Positions 48,819 to 58,553 are shown, counted from the stretch's first letter. The stretch: DNA of 61,346 nt from an uncultured Aeromonadaceae bacterium (GCA_945957385.1 CAMFKP010000016.1:1-61346); one strand, 5' to 3'. Numbers and translations: made by a program. The notes: generated by a model not told the origin, from the sequence alone.

Positions 48819-50135
48819 ATGACTACCAGTCTTCTCATCATTCTCTGCCTAATCGTTGCCAGTGCGTTTTTCACCGCGTCGGAAATCGCCTTTGCTGCCA
48901 GCCGTCGGCTCAAGTTGCAGCAACTGGTGGATGACGGCGAAGTCAAAGCCGAACAGCTGCTGGCGTTAAAGCAACATCCCGGACATTTTTTCACTGTGGT
49001 GACCATAGGTCTAAATGCGGTCGCCATTCTCGCCGGTGTGCTCGGCGAGTCCGCGTTGACACCCTATATTCGCGATACCTTGCAAATCTGGTTGCCGGCC
49101 AATGTGCTGGAACAAGTCAGCTCTGTGCTGTCGTTTGTGGTTGTTACGGCGCTGTTCGTGCTGTTCGCTGACCTAATCCCCAAGCGCGTTGCGATGATGA
49201 TTCCCGAGTCACTGGCGCTGGTGATTGTGCGCCCGATGCGTCTGCTGCTGTTGTTGTGTCATCCGCTGGTGTGGATGTTCAACGGTCTGGCCAGCGCCAT
49301 ACTGCGCTTGTTCAATCTGCATGGTCAGCACCATGACGAAATCACGCCGGATGACGTTTACGCCATGGTAGCCGCCGGTGCTGAATCCGGTGCGTTACGC
49401 AAACAGGAACATCAACTGATTGAGAACGTCTTTGAGCTGGACACACGGACTGTGCCTTCGGCGATGACGGCTCGTGACAGCATCATCTTCTTGGATCATG
49501 CCGATGACGAGCAGACCATCAAGAGCAAGATCTCCGCCAATCCCCATTCCAAATTCCTGGTCTGTGAGGACGTGATCGATCGGGTGATCGGCATTGTCGA
49601 CAGCAAGGACATCCTGCTGCACATCATTCAAGAACAACATATCTCGTTGCGCAGTGAAACTCTGCTGCGCACGCCGCTGATGATTCCCGATACCCTGACC
49701 CTGTCAGAGACACTCGATAGCTTCAATGCTAGCCGCCAGGATTTTGCGGTCGTATTGAACGAGTACGCTCTCGTCGTCGGGATTATTACGTTAAATGATG
49801 TCATGAATACCCTGATGGGCGATCTGGTTTCGCCTTATATGATTGAAGAACAGATCATTCAGCGCGACGCCCATTCCTGGCTGATTGACGGTACAACCCC
49901 GATTGACGATGTGATGCGTGCGCTGGACATCGATGAGTTTCCACACTCTGAGAACTACGAAACCATCGCCGGTTTCATGATGTTTACGCTGCGCAAGATC
50001 CCCAAGCGCACGGATTTCATTCAGTTTGCCGGTTATAAGTTCGAAGTGGTGGATATCGACAGCTACAAAATTGACCAGCTGCTCGTCACCAAGACCCCTA
50101 CCCCTGTTAACCCCGAGGTGGCTGGCGATGATTGA
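48819..50135 (+). CDS. paeA: CNNM-family exporter, polyamine exporter PaeA (YtfL) homologue
   Basis: 438 residues (E. coli YtfL/PaeA 447). An N-terminal DUF21 transmembrane domain (about 1-165) with ASAFFTASEIAFAASRR, a CBS pair (about 195-325) and a C-terminal CorC/HlyC domain. FILLDTLT-type blocks, NEYALVVGIITLNDVM and DSWLIDGTTPIDDVMRALDI-like sequence match YtfL almost throughout. The E. coli protein exports cadaverine and putrescine and protects stationary-phase cells. It overlaps the next gene by eight bases, pointing to coexpression. Confidence 0.9.
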   Translation: MTTSLLIILCLIVASAFFTASEIAFAASRRLKLQQLVDDGEVKAEQLLALKQHPGHFFTVVTIGLNAVAILAGVLGESALTPYIRDTLQIWLPANVLEQVSSVLSFVVVTALFVLFADLIPKRVAMMIPESLALVIVRPMRLLLLLCHPLVWMFNGLASAILRLFNLHGQHHDEITPDDVYAMVAAGAESGALRKQEHQLIENVFELDTRTVPSAMTARDSIIFLDHADDEQTIKSKISANPHSKFLVCEDVIDRVIGIVDSKDILLHIIQEQHISLRSETLLRTPLMIPDTLTLSETLDSFNASRQDFAVVLNEYALVVGIITLNDVMNTLMGDLVSPYMIEEQIIQRDAHSWLIDGTTPIDDVMRALDIDEFPHSENYETIAGFMMFTLRKIPKRTDFIQFAGYKFEVVDIDSYKIDQLLVTKTPTPVNPEVAGDD

Positions 50136-51420
50136 TGTAGCCCAAACGGACGAGCTGGCGGCACTGCGCCAATGGCGGCGCAGTTTCCACCGGTTTCCTG
50201 AGCCGGCCTGGTGCGAATATCGGACAACCAGCCTGATCTGTGCAGCGCTGGCCGAGGCCGGATTTGAAATTCGCATCGGCGAACAGCTGCTCTCCCCCTC
50301 TATGGTGATGGGGCGCGACATTGATGAAGCCCAGGAGAAAGCCCGGGCGCTGCAGCAAGGCGCCGATGCCGACTGGTTGGCGAGACTGACCCACACCGGC
50401 CTGCTGGCCGTGCTGGATACCGGGCGCCCGGGGCCCAGCCTGGCTCTGCGCGTGGACCTTGATGCGGTACGAGTTCGTGAATGTGTCTCGGCCGATCATC
50501 TGCCACAGCAGCTGGGATTTGCCTCGGCAAGCGACGGTGTCATGCATGCATGTGCTCATGATGCCCATGCGGCCATCGCTGTGGTGCTGGGACAGCTATT
50601 GGCGGGTTATCAACACACGCTCTGCGGCAAGATCAAGCTGTTCTTCCAACCGGCTGAAGAGGGTTGCCGTGCCGGTAAGGCAGTTGCCAGCGGCGGCCAA
50701 CTGGATGATGTGGATCAGTTGCTGGCCATTCATCTGGGCATCCATGCTCACAGTGGCGAGCTGGTTGTCTGTCCGGAAGGGTTTTTAAGCTCTACCAAAT
50801 TTGATGTCGAATTCATTGGCAAACCCGCACACGCCGGTCTTGAGCCCAATGCCGGCGCCAATGCCCTGAGTGCCGCCTGCCAGGCAGTCAGCCAAATGTT
50901 GGCCATCGCGCCCCACCGCGATGGCATGACACGCATCAATATTGGCCATCTGCATGCAGGTCAGGAGCGGAACGTGGTTCCGGCCTATGCGTTTTTGCAG
51001 GGAGAAACCCGTGGCGCCACTGCGGCGCTTAATGAATATGTATTCAGTGCCGTACAACGGATCGTACAGGGTGTGGCCATGTCCCATGGGGTCGATTACA
51101 TGATTCGACGGCAAGGTGAAGCGATCTCGATCGAGAACTCGCCAGCCCTGGTGCACACCTTAACCCTGCTGGGTGACGAGCTTGGTTATAACGTGATCCA
51201 CAGCCGGCCATTCGGTGCCAGTGACGATGCCGGATTCCTCATTGACCGGGTGCAACGGCGTGGTGGTCAGGCTGCCTATATTGTAATCGGTGCCGACCTC
51301 AAGGCCGGCCACCATACCGATCAGTTTGATTTTGACGAGGACGTGATGGGGCGTGCGCTGAACCTGCTGTTTCATTGGTTTGCACGCCAACTGACGGTGA
51401 CCGTCTCCCAACCCGATTAA
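50128..51420 (+). CDS. M20-family amidohydrolase, AbgA-like
   Basis: A 430-residue metal-dependent hydrolase, similar in layout to AbgA (436), the p-aminobenzoyl-glutamate hydrolase subunit. RVDLDAVRV, MHACAHDAHAAI and FQPAEEGCRAGK carry the di-metal ligands; AGHHTDQFDFDED carries the C-terminal histidine pair. A lid domain lies in the middle. No AbgB partner is adjacent. The ATG overlaps the end of paeA by eight bases (ATGATTGA), so the two genes are translationally coupled. A role on an amide linked to polyamine metabolism would be inference from this pairing only. Confidence 0.87.
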   Translation: MIDVAQTDELAALRQWRRSFHRFPEPAWCEYRTTSLICAALAEAGFEIRIGEQLLSPSMVMGRDIDEAQEKARALQQGADADWLARLTHTGLLAVLDTGRPGPSLALRVDLDAVRVRECVSADHLPQQLGFASASDGVMHACAHDAHAAIAVVLGQLLAGYQHTLCGKIKLFFQPAEEGCRAGKAVASGGQLDDVDQLLAIHLGIHAHSGELVVCPEGFLSSTKFDVEFIGKPAHAGLEPNAGANALSAACQAVSQMLAIAPHRDGMTRINIGHLHAGQERNVVPAYAFLQGETRGATAALNEYVFSAVQRIVQGVAMSHGVDYMIRRQGEAISIENSPALVHTLTLLGDELGYNVIHSRPFGASDDAGFLIDRVQRRGGQAAYIVIGADLKAGHHTDQFDFDEDVMGRALNLLFHWFARQLTVTVSQPD

Positions 51421-51938
51421 TCATTTGCCGGCACGATATTGACGCGGCGGTTCAACGCCCGCCCTTCCGCTGACGCATTAGAGGCCACAGGATTGGACTC
51501 GCCATACGATTCCGTGGTCATCAGCTGGGCCGGCACGCCTTGTTGTTGCAGATACACAGCACTGGCCATGGCGCGCCGATCGCCCAGCCCCTGGTTGTAA
51601 TCCGCGGTTCCCGTGCTGTCGGTGTTTCCTTGAACCCGAACCGCAGTCGGCTGATCGATCTCCGCTCGCGCAACACAATCCAGCACGTCGGTGGCATCCG
51701 GACGCAAATTAGCGCGATCAAAATCAAACGGTAACGGCGCGACGGCCGCTATCTGGCCATGATTCACCGCAACCTTGCCATCACAGCGTGCCGGCAGTGA
51801 AGATACATACGTCGGCCCATCCGGTAACCAGACCAGCTCATCTCCGGGGCGCACCGCTGCGACCTGTTGTTCCGCACAGCCCGTGACCATCGCCAACCCG
51901 AGCCACAACACAAACGAGCATCCAGGTTTGTGAATCAT
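51417..51938 (-). CDS. OmpA-family lipoprotein
   Basis: A 173-residue lipoprotein with lipobox VTGC and acylated Cys21 (Ala at +2, outer membrane). The C-terminal half is an OmpA-like peptidoglycan-binding domain: PLPFDFDRANLRPDA, then GNTDSTGTADYNQGLGDRRA and NRRVNI. The middle has CDGKV and a second cysteine in DCVAR, possibly a disulfide. GAGGG lies six bases before the ATG. It is divergent from lon and overlaps the convergent hydrolase gene by four bases at the stop codons. Confidence 0.9.
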   Translation of the reverse strand: MIHKPGCSFVLWLGLAMVTGCAEQQVAAVRPGDELVWLPDGPTYVSSLPARCDGKVAVNHGQIAAVAPLPFDFDRANLRPDATDVLDCVARAEIDQPTAVRVQGNTDSTGTADYNQGLGDRRAMASAVYLQQQGVPAQLMTTESYGESNPVASNASAEGRALNRRVNIVPAND

Positions 51939-51998
51939 GTTCAGCCCTCAAAACAGCAATTGCATACACTTGCCTTATGGTGCCACCAGACGCCGGCC

Positions 51999-52026
51999 AT
52001 TGAAACTCCAATCAAGATCCCCATGT
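51999..52026 (+). promoter_or_regulatory. Sigma-32 (heat shock) type promoter of the lon-like gene
   Basis: ATTGAAA, a 13-base spacer and CCCCATGT match the sigma-32 consensus (CTTGAAA and CCCCATnT) at all but the first base. It ends 33 bases before the start codon of the Lon-type protease. Confidence 0.78.
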
Positions 52027-52058
52027 TGAGTAGAGCATGTCACATAAGGGTGAACAGG

Positions 52059-54440
52059 ATGAGTAACGAATCCAAGACTGATACCACAAATGCCCTGGTC
52101 TTACCGGGTCAGGAGCGCCCCAGCCAGCTCTATGTCATCCCGATTTTTGGTCGACCCTACCTGCCTGCACAGGTGTTACCGGTACAGATCCAGGCCGATC
52201 CCTGGCAAAAAACCATAGAGCGGGTGGCCAACACGCCACACAAAATGGTGGCGTTGTTCCGCGTCGATGATGAACAGGACAGAGATAAGCCGCTGCACGA
52301 GATCACCCCGCGGACGGGGTGCGCTGTGCGCATCCTGCATGCCAGCGCCAGTGATGACGAAATGCAGTTTGTCGCCGAAGGCATCGACCGGGTGGAAATT
52401 GTTAATTGGCTCTCCCACAAGCCGCCTTACCTGGTCGAAGTGCGCTATCCGGAATCCCATGTCGATGCGTCGGTGCCCGAGACCGAGATCAAGGCTTATG
52501 CAATGGCGCTGATTTCGGCCATCAAGGAGTTGTTGCCGATCAATCCGCTCTACAGCGAAGAGCTCAAGCAATACCTTAATCGTTTTAATCCGAATGACCC
52601 CTCACCGCTGGCCGACTGCGCCGCTGCCATCACCACCGCCACGGGTGACGAATTACAAGACATCCTGGATACCGCGCCGTTGCTGGAACGGATGAAGAAA
52701 GCCCTGGCACTGGTAAAAAAAGAGATCGAAGTTGCCAAGCTGCAGAACCAGATCCGCGAGGAGGTGAACCGCAGCATCAACGACCGGCAACGCGAGTTTT
52801 TCCTGCGTGAACAGCTCAAGGTGATCCAGCGCGAGTTGGGGCTGGAGAAAGATGACAAGACCGCCGAAGTGGAGACCTTCAGCAAGCGGATGCAGGAGTG
52901 GGTGGTCCCTGAGGCGGTCAAGCAACGCTTCGATGAGGAGATCGACAAATTAAAAATTCTCGAAGCCGGCTCTCCGGAATACGCAGTCACGCGCAACTAT
53001 CTGGATTGGATAAGCCAGGTGCCATGGGGCCGTTATCACGAGGATAAAATCGATCTGAAAAAGGCCAGAAAAATTCTCGATGCCGACCACGATGGACTGG
53101 AGGATGTCAAAGCACGCATCATCGAGTTCCTTGCTGTCGGCGCCTTCAAACAGGATATCAGTGGCGCCATCATGTTGTTGATCGGCCCGCCGGGCGTGGG
53201 TAAAACCTCGATTGGCCATTCGATTGCCCGCGCACTGGGGCGCCCCTTCTTCCGCTTCAGTGTCGGCGGTATGCGCGATGAGGCCGAAATTAAAGGCCAC
53301 CGCCGCACCTATATTGGCGCCATGCCCGGCAAGCTGGTACAGGCACTCAAAGAGAGCCGGGTGATGAACCCGGTGATCATGCTCGACGAGATTGACAAGA
53401 TTGGTGCCAGCCACCAGGGCGATCCGGCCTCTGCCCTGCTCGAAACCCTGGATCCAGAACAGAACCATAACTTTCTCGACCACTACCTCGACTTGCGCAT
53501 GGATCTCTCCAAGTGCCTGTTTATCTGCACCGCCAACACCTTAGATTCCATTCCGGCGCCGCTGCTGGATCGCATGGACATGATCCGGCTATCTGGTTAT
53601 CTGGCCGATGAGAAACTGGCAATTGCCCGCCATCACCTCTGGCCTCGGCAGTTGGAGAAAGCCGGTGTGTCGCGTAAACAGCTTAAAATCAGTGACGGCG
53701 CAGTACGGCGCATCGTTGATGGCTATGCCCGTGAAGCCGGTGTACGGAATCTGGAAAAACAGCTAGCTAAAATCGTGCGCAAGTCCGTCGTCCGCATGCT
53801 GGATGACGACGTGCAAAATCTCGCCATCAAGGCCAGCGACATCGAGAGCTTTCTCGGCAGCCCGCTGTTCCGTAAAGAGAAGGCACTCAGTGGCGTCGGC
53901 ATTGTCACCGGCCTGGCGTGGACCGCCATGGGGGGCGCCACCTTGCCGGTCGAGGCAACGCTGGTCAATCAGTTGAGCCGCGGTCTCAAGCTGACCGGAC
54001 AACTCGGTGATGTCATGCGCGAATCGGCTGAACTGGCTTACAGCTACATTAGTGGGAACCTGCGCCAGTTCCATACCGATGCCCACTATTTTGATCAGGC
54101 CATGATCCACTTGCATGTGCCGGAAGGCGCCACCCCCAAGGATGGCCCCAGCGCCGGCATCACGATGGCCAGTGCATTGTTATCGTTAGCCTTGAACCAG
54201 GCGCCGCGAAAAGGCGTGGCGATGACGGGCGAGCTCACCTTGACCGGACACGTCCTGGCAATTGGCGGGGTGCGAGAAAAAGTCATTGCCGCCAAGCGGC
54301 AAGGGCTGCATCTGCTGATTGTGCCCGAAGCTAACCACGGCGATGTCGATGAGTTACCCGATTATGTAAAAGAGGGCATGACATTCCATTTTGCCGAACA
54401 TTTCCGCGATGTCGCGCGGCTGCTGTTCTCCGCCACATAA
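52059..54440 (+). CDS. Lon-type ATP-dependent protease, AsrA-like paralogue
   Basis: 793 residues, Lon family (S16). An N-terminal Lon substrate-binding domain (about 20-220) and coiled coil precede the AAA+ module with LIGPPGVGKTS (about 375) and Walker B VIMLDEIDKIG. The protease domain has catalytic Ser698 in PKDGPSAGI and Lys741, 43 residues later as in E. coli Lon (Ser679/Lys722). The N-terminus (QLYVIPIFGRPYLPAQVLPV) differs from classic Lon and recalls the second Lon of Pseudomonas (AsrA). There is no clpX or hupB beside it, so a separate classic lon may exist. ATG 52059 has AAGG nine bases upstream. A sigma-32-like promoter lies in front. Confidence 0.93.
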   Translation: MSNESKTDTTNALVLPGQERPSQLYVIPIFGRPYLPAQVLPVQIQADPWQKTIERVANTPHKMVALFRVDDEQDRDKPLHEITPRTGCAVRILHASASDDEMQFVAEGIDRVEIVNWLSHKPPYLVEVRYPESHVDASVPETEIKAYAMALISAIKELLPINPLYSEELKQYLNRFNPNDPSPLADCAAAITTATGDELQDILDTAPLLERMKKALALVKKEIEVAKLQNQIREEVNRSINDRQREFFLREQLKVIQRELGLEKDDKTAEVETFSKRMQEWVVPEAVKQRFDEEIDKLKILEAGSPEYAVTRNYLDWISQVPWGRYHEDKIDLKKARKILDADHDGLEDVKARIIEFLAVGAFKQDISGAIMLLIGPPGVGKTSIGHSIARALGRPFFRFSVGGMRDEAEIKGHRRTYIGAMPGKLVQALKESRVMNPVIMLDEIDKIGASHQGDPASALLETLDPEQNHNFLDHYLDLRMDLSKCLFICTANTLDSIPAPLLDRMDMIRLSGYLADEKLAIARHHLWPRQLEKAGVSRKQLKISDGAVRRIVDGYAREAGVRNLEKQLAKIVRKSVVRMLDDDVQNLAIKASDIESFLGSPLFRKEKALSGVGIVTGLAWTAMGGATLPVEATLVNQLSRGLKLTGQLGDVMRESAELAYSYISGNLRQFHTDAHYFDQAMIHLHVPEGATPKDGPSAGITMASALLSLALNQAPRKGVAMTGELTLTGHVLAIGGVREKVIAAKRQGLHLLIVPEANHGDVDELPDYVKEGMTFHFAEHFRDVARLLFSAT

Positions 54441-54453
54441 TGCAGAGCAAGTC

Positions 54454-54480
54454 GCGGAGGGCCAAGCCCTCCGCCTTGTT
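54454..54480 (+). terminator. Terminator after the lon-like gene
   Basis: A perfect 9-bp stem GCGGAGGGC/GCCCTCCGC with a three-base loop, then CTTGTTG. The U-run is weak, so termination may be partial. Confidence 0.6.
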
Positions 54481-54595
54481 GTCTAACCGAGCCCCACGCG
54501 GCCGATATCACGATTAATTCACAGCAATAACAGCAACTTGAACCATACTTTTTCGAGGCAACCCGTGTATGGGTGAACCTGTCTTGGAGCAGATT

Positions 54596-56695
54596 ATGGG
54601 TGTATTGAGTGCAATTGAAATCGGCAAAGGCCACTGCCGGCGCCTGGGGGCCAACATCGAGCATGATGGTGTAAATTTCGCGCTGTGGGCTCGCTTGGCC
54701 AGTGGAGTTGAGTTGCTACTGTTTTCCGATCCCGATGATCCCGAGCCGACAGTGATCAAGTTGTTACCCCAACTCAATCGTACTGCGTACTACTGGCATG
54801 TTCATGTCAAAGGTATCGGAGATGGCCAGCTCTTCGGCTGGCGTGTGAGTGGCCCGTGGCGCCCTTACGAGGGCACGCGCTTTGATGCCCAGAAAGTGCT
54901 GATTGACCCCTACAGCCGCGAAGTCGTGCTCGGCAACCATTACGACCGCTGGGCGGCGGCGCGGCCAGGCAGCAACCTGGACTGCTGCGCCAAAAGTGTC
55001 GTGGTCGACCTGGAGCAATACGATTGGCAGGGCGATGTCTCGCCACAACATCCGATGTCACGCTCGGTAATTTACGAGATGCATGTCGGCGGCTTCACCC
55101 GGGATGCTTCCAGTGGTCTCAGTGCCGGCAAACGTGGTACCTATGCCGGCCTGATTGAGAAGATTCCCTATCTGCAGTCTCTGGGGATCACCGCCGTTGA
55201 GTTGTTGCCGGTATTTCAGTTCGATCCTCAGGACGCGCCACCAGGCAAGGATAACTATTGGGGCTATGGCCCCATGTCCTTTTTTGCTCCCCATAGCGGT
55301 TACTCCAGCAACCGACAGATCAAAGGGGCGGTCAATGAATTTCGTGACATGGTCAAAGCGCTGCATAAAGCCGGTATCGAGGTGATCCTTGACGTGGTGT
55401 ATAACCACACAGCGGAAGGTGGGGATGATGGCCCTATCTTCTGCTTTCGCGGCATCGATCATGAGGCCTATTACATTCTCGATCCCCTCACCCGGATGAA
55501 TACCAACTATTCCGGCTGCGGCAACACCCTCAACGGCTCTCACGCCGTCACCAAACAGCTGATCATCGCCAGCCTGCGCTATTGGCGCGAGCATATGCAT
55601 GTCGACGGTTTCCGCTTCGATCTGGCATCCATCCTGTCCCGGGATGAAGATGGCAAACCGCTGGTGTATCCGCCGACCTTGTTGGCTATCGACACCGATC
55701 CGGTATTAGCCGATTGCAAGATGATTGCCGAGGCCTGGGATGCCGGCGGTTTGTATCAGGTCGGCTCGCTGGCCGGATCACGCTGGCGGGAGTGGAACGG
55801 GCAATTTCGCGATGATGTGCGCCGCTTCATCAAGGGCGATGAGGATACCATCTGCCGCTTTGCCAGCCGCATGACTGGCAGTCCGGATATCTACCAGTTC
55901 AACCATTCGGATCCGGAGAAAAGCATCAACTTTGTCTCTTGCCACGATGGCTTCACGCTGTGGGATCTCGTCAGTTACAACGAAAAACACAATGAAGGCA
56001 ACGGCGAGAACAACCGCGACGGCATGAATGACAATTACAGCTGGAATCACGGCGTGGAAGGGGAAACCGACAATCATGAAATCAATGAGCTACGGATCCG
56101 GCAATGTAAAAATCTGATGACCGCCAACCTGCTCTCCATCGGTACGCCCATGGTGCTGATGGGGGATGAATTTTTGCGCACCCAGCATGGTAACAACAAT
56201 GCCTATTGCCAGAATACCCAACTTAGCTGGATGAACTGGGCTCAGGGGCCCCGCCAGCGCCAGATGTTTCGCTTTGTCAGCGAGCTCATCCAGTACCGTA
56301 AATTTTTGTTCAGTCGCGCGCGCCAGGAGGGACTCCAGGTTTCGCTGTCAGAGATACTACACCGTTCCGAAATCTGCTGGCATGGCGTACAGGCCTATTC
56401 CCCGGATTGGAGTCCACAGTCCCATGCCATTGCGCTGTCCGCGGTTTCTCTCGAGGTGGATGTGGCTATCTATATGATATTCAACGCTTATTGGAAGCCG
56501 TTACACTTTCACCTCCCGCTCCCGCCCCAGGACATGGAAGGCAGCTGGTACCGCATTGTCGATACCTCACTGCCGCCACCGGAAGACATCACGCCACTTG
56601 GCCAACCGTTGACCAAAATCGCCAGCAGTTATCAGGTCCAGGCGCGTACGGCCTGCCTGTTTGTCTGCGGCGCCCTGTTGCGCCAGAGCCAATAG
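54596..56695 (+). CDS. GlgX-type glycogen debranching enzyme / isoamylase
   Basis: About 699 residues, glycoside hydrolase family 13. An N-terminal carbohydrate-binding fold (CBM48; about 10-160) precedes the catalytic barrel. VYNHTAEG, VDGFRFDLAS (nucleophile Asp342), AEAWDAGG (acid Glu379) and FVSCHDGFTLWDLV are the four conserved regions. It would cleave alpha-1,6 branches of glycogen or limit dextrins. ATG 54596 has GGAG six bases upstream; an ATG 27 bases earlier is also in frame. No glgB, glgC or glgP gene is adjacent, so it is an isolated debranching gene. Confidence 0.92.
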   Translation: MGVLSAIEIGKGHCRRLGANIEHDGVNFALWARLASGVELLLFSDPDDPEPTVIKLLPQLNRTAYYWHVHVKGIGDGQLFGWRVSGPWRPYEGTRFDAQKVLIDPYSREVVLGNHYDRWAAARPGSNLDCCAKSVVVDLEQYDWQGDVSPQHPMSRSVIYEMHVGGFTRDASSGLSAGKRGTYAGLIEKIPYLQSLGITAVELLPVFQFDPQDAPPGKDNYWGYGPMSFFAPHSGYSSNRQIKGAVNEFRDMVKALHKAGIEVILDVVYNHTAEGGDDGPIFCFRGIDHEAYYILDPLTRMNTNYSGCGNTLNGSHAVTKQLIIASLRYWREHMHVDGFRFDLASILSRDEDGKPLVYPPTLLAIDTDPVLADCKMIAEAWDAGGLYQVGSLAGSRWREWNGQFRDDVRRFIKGDEDTICRFASRMTGSPDIYQFNHSDPEKSINFVSCHDGFTLWDLVSYNEKHNEGNGENNRDGMNDNYSWNHGVEGETDNHEINELRIRQCKNLMTANLLSIGTPMVLMGDEFLRTQHGNNNAYCQNTQLSWMNWAQGPRQRQMFRFVSELIQYRKFLFSRARQEGLQVSLSEILHRSEICWHGVQAYSPDWSPQSHAIALSAVSLEVDVAIYMIFNAYWKPLHFHLPLPPQDMEGSWYRIVDTSLPPPEDITPLGQPLTKIASSYQVQARTACLFVCGALLRQSQ

Positions 56696-56716
56696 CCCTG
56701 TTGCGCGCCAGCCCGC

Positions 56717-58354
56717 TCACCCTTGCTGGCGCGCCAGGCCAATGATGCGTGCAAATAGCTGGCGCAGCAGCAACGGCATATTTGCGGCGCCGAGCCGTTC
56801 GGCTTCTTCGACCACACACAGCGCCAACCCCGGTTTACTTCTATGGTTGATCGCCCGTTCGATTATTTTGCCTGGGGGCAACACCTGCGGTTGACGCATC
56901 AGTCCGGCTTCACGACGATAGACCTCCTCGAAGCCATGGTGAAACAGGAAATGTTCGATGTCATGGGCAGGCAGCAGGGTTAACCGGTCCTTTTCCCGTT
57001 CCCCCTTGAGATGGCTGCGCACCGTGTTGGCATACTTGACGCCGGCGGCGTCGCCATCGGCCAGCAGATGCCACTCAATCCCCAAATCACGTGCTGCCTT
57101 GATCAGCGGCGAGACGCCACATTGCGCAAATTCAATGATGCGCACCCCTTCACTGCGCAAGCTGTAACCACAGATGGCGGCAAGCTCGGAGAGTAACCAG
57201 ATCTCGGTTTCGCCCTCGACTAACAACCAGCAGCGCGCAAAAAGCGACATCGGCCGATTAAGCCGCACATGGAACGCGATACGGCGTAAATCCTCGGCAC
57301 TGAACTGATCGTCCTTGAGGTTATAGGCCTGGGTCTCGTGGGCACGACGAACCAGACGGCGAATTTGCCCCAAAGGGATGCTGCTGAGCAAATCCCCCGA
57401 GTTGGTCGTCAGAATTTTTTGTCCAGGTAACTGTTCAAACAACCCCCAGGCCAGCGCCAGCATCGTGGGGTGTAACCGGCTTTCCGGGTCTTCGAGGATC
57501 AGGATTGGTCGCGCCTCCGGATCGATTTCACGATCACCGCGGGCATTGAGCAAAGCGCCACCCAGGGCGGCCATCGCCAGCTTGACGGCTCGGCCATTGG
57601 CGCTGTGCAACAGCTCCTGCAATGAGTTCAGCCCCCGCAGGTTGGTCGGCTTGGTCACGATGTCGCGCGCACTACGCGGCCGACTGCGGATCGGCGGCAC
57701 ATTGCTCAGGTAGTGGCTCATCAGGTGGTGGATCGCGGACATGCCGTCCTGTAGTGTTGGTGCGTCGATACCGGTTGTCTCGTCATCCAGGATCTGCCGG
57801 GAGACGGTGGCCAGCTGATCGGCCCACTGATCACCGAAGGCATCACCTGTCTCCCGTGCCGAGCGGGTATCCCGCAGGCGCAACACCGGATTCATCAACA
57901 TCAAAACATGCAGCAGACTCGCAGCCTCCGCCAGCACCATGCTGCGGCCATACTGATCAAGAAACCCGTGTTCGGAGACAATGGTGTCATCGGCCAGCCA
58001 GTCGGCCGCGGCGCGATAATAGATACGGTGAATACCATCCCGCCCCTTACACCAGATAGGATTAAGGCGGTTCAAACGACTGGAGTGAACGCAAATATCC
58101 GGTTTATATTCGCGAAACGTCAGAATTAATTGCAGATGGCGCGCTATTGGTAATTCGGGATCATCCGGACGATGAAAGTCGGCAATATCAAATTGATATG
58201 GCGTCTCCCCCTGCCCCAATAGACTCCATAGCGCGCGTAATAGGCTGGTTTTCCCCCAGGTGTTTTCACCGATCAACGCCGTTGTCTGATGAAAAGTCAC
58301 CGCGAGACGATTAATACCACGAAATCCGAGGATTTCTATTCGTTCGAGAAACAT
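56717..58354 (-). CDS. ybjD: YbjD-family ATPase with TOPRIM domain (OLD-type nuclease)
   Basis: 545 residues, similar in length and order to E. coli YbjD (552). N-terminal AAA/ABC-type ATPase: start MFLERIEILGFRGINRL and P-loop IGENTWGKTSLL, with the Walker B-like ILILEDPESRLHP and the H-loop region TTNSGDLL. The C-terminal TOPRIM domain has LLVEGETEIWLL and LLADGDAAG. Proteins of this overcoming-lysogenisation-defect class are ATP-dependent nucleases, and several are linked to phage defence; the role of YbjD itself is not settled. ATG 58354 has AAGG ten bases upstream. A small basic gene lies 70 bases upstream on the same strand. Confidence 0.9.
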   Translation of the reverse strand: MFLERIEILGFRGINRLAVTFHQTTALIGENTWGKTSLLRALWSLLGQGETPYQFDIADFHRPDDPELPIARHLQLILTFREYKPDICVHSSRLNRLNPIWCKGRDGIHRIYYRAAADWLADDTIVSEHGFLDQYGRSMVLAEAASLLHVLMLMNPVLRLRDTRSARETGDAFGDQWADQLATVSRQILDDETTGIDAPTLQDGMSAIHHLMSHYLSNVPPIRSRPRSARDIVTKPTNLRGLNSLQELLHSANGRAVKLAMAALGGALLNARGDREIDPEARPILILEDPESRLHPTMLALAWGLFEQLPGQKILTTNSGDLLSSIPLGQIRRLVRRAHETQAYNLKDDQFSAEDLRRIAFHVRLNRPMSLFARCWLLVEGETEIWLLSELAAICGYSLRSEGVRIIEFAQCGVSPLIKAARDLGIEWHLLADGDAAGVKYANTVRSHLKGEREKDRLTLLPAHDIEHFLFHHGFEEVYRREAGLMRQPQVLPPGKIIERAINHRSKPGLALCVVEEAERLGAANMPLLLRQLFARIIGLARQQG

Positions 58355-58424
58355 ACGGCGGCCACCTTTTTCTTTGATGGTGACAAAGCCGCCAATCAAT
58401 TACCAGTAGGGTAATTAAAATTCT

Positions 58425-58553
58425 TTAGCGTGAACTCACTTTGGCCGGCAATTCATTTTCGGCCTGCAAATCTGGAAATACACCATCGCTGTTCCAAACC
58501 GCAAACCATAAATGACGTTGACGTGACAAACGGCGCTTGGGATATCTGACCAT
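58425..58553 (-). CDS. Small basic protein, unknown function
   Basis: A 42-residue frame that starts MVRYPKRRLSRQRHLWFAV and ends LPAKVSSR. The ATG has GGAG seven bases upstream (CAGGAGAAGAGTG), which is the main reason to accept it. The first half is strongly basic with a Trp-Phe patch, the second half more acidic. I do not recognise it. It lies between yfcA and ybjD on the same strand, 70 bases before ybjD, so it could be the first gene of that transcript. Confidence 0.55.
   Translation of the reverse strand: MVRYPKRRLSRQRHLWFAVWNSDGVFPDLQAENELPAKVSSR

Noticed and set aside
52950..53483. A 177-codon open frame on the minus strand inside the lon-like gene
   Set aside because: It is antisense to the AAA+ module and has no recognisable protein features.
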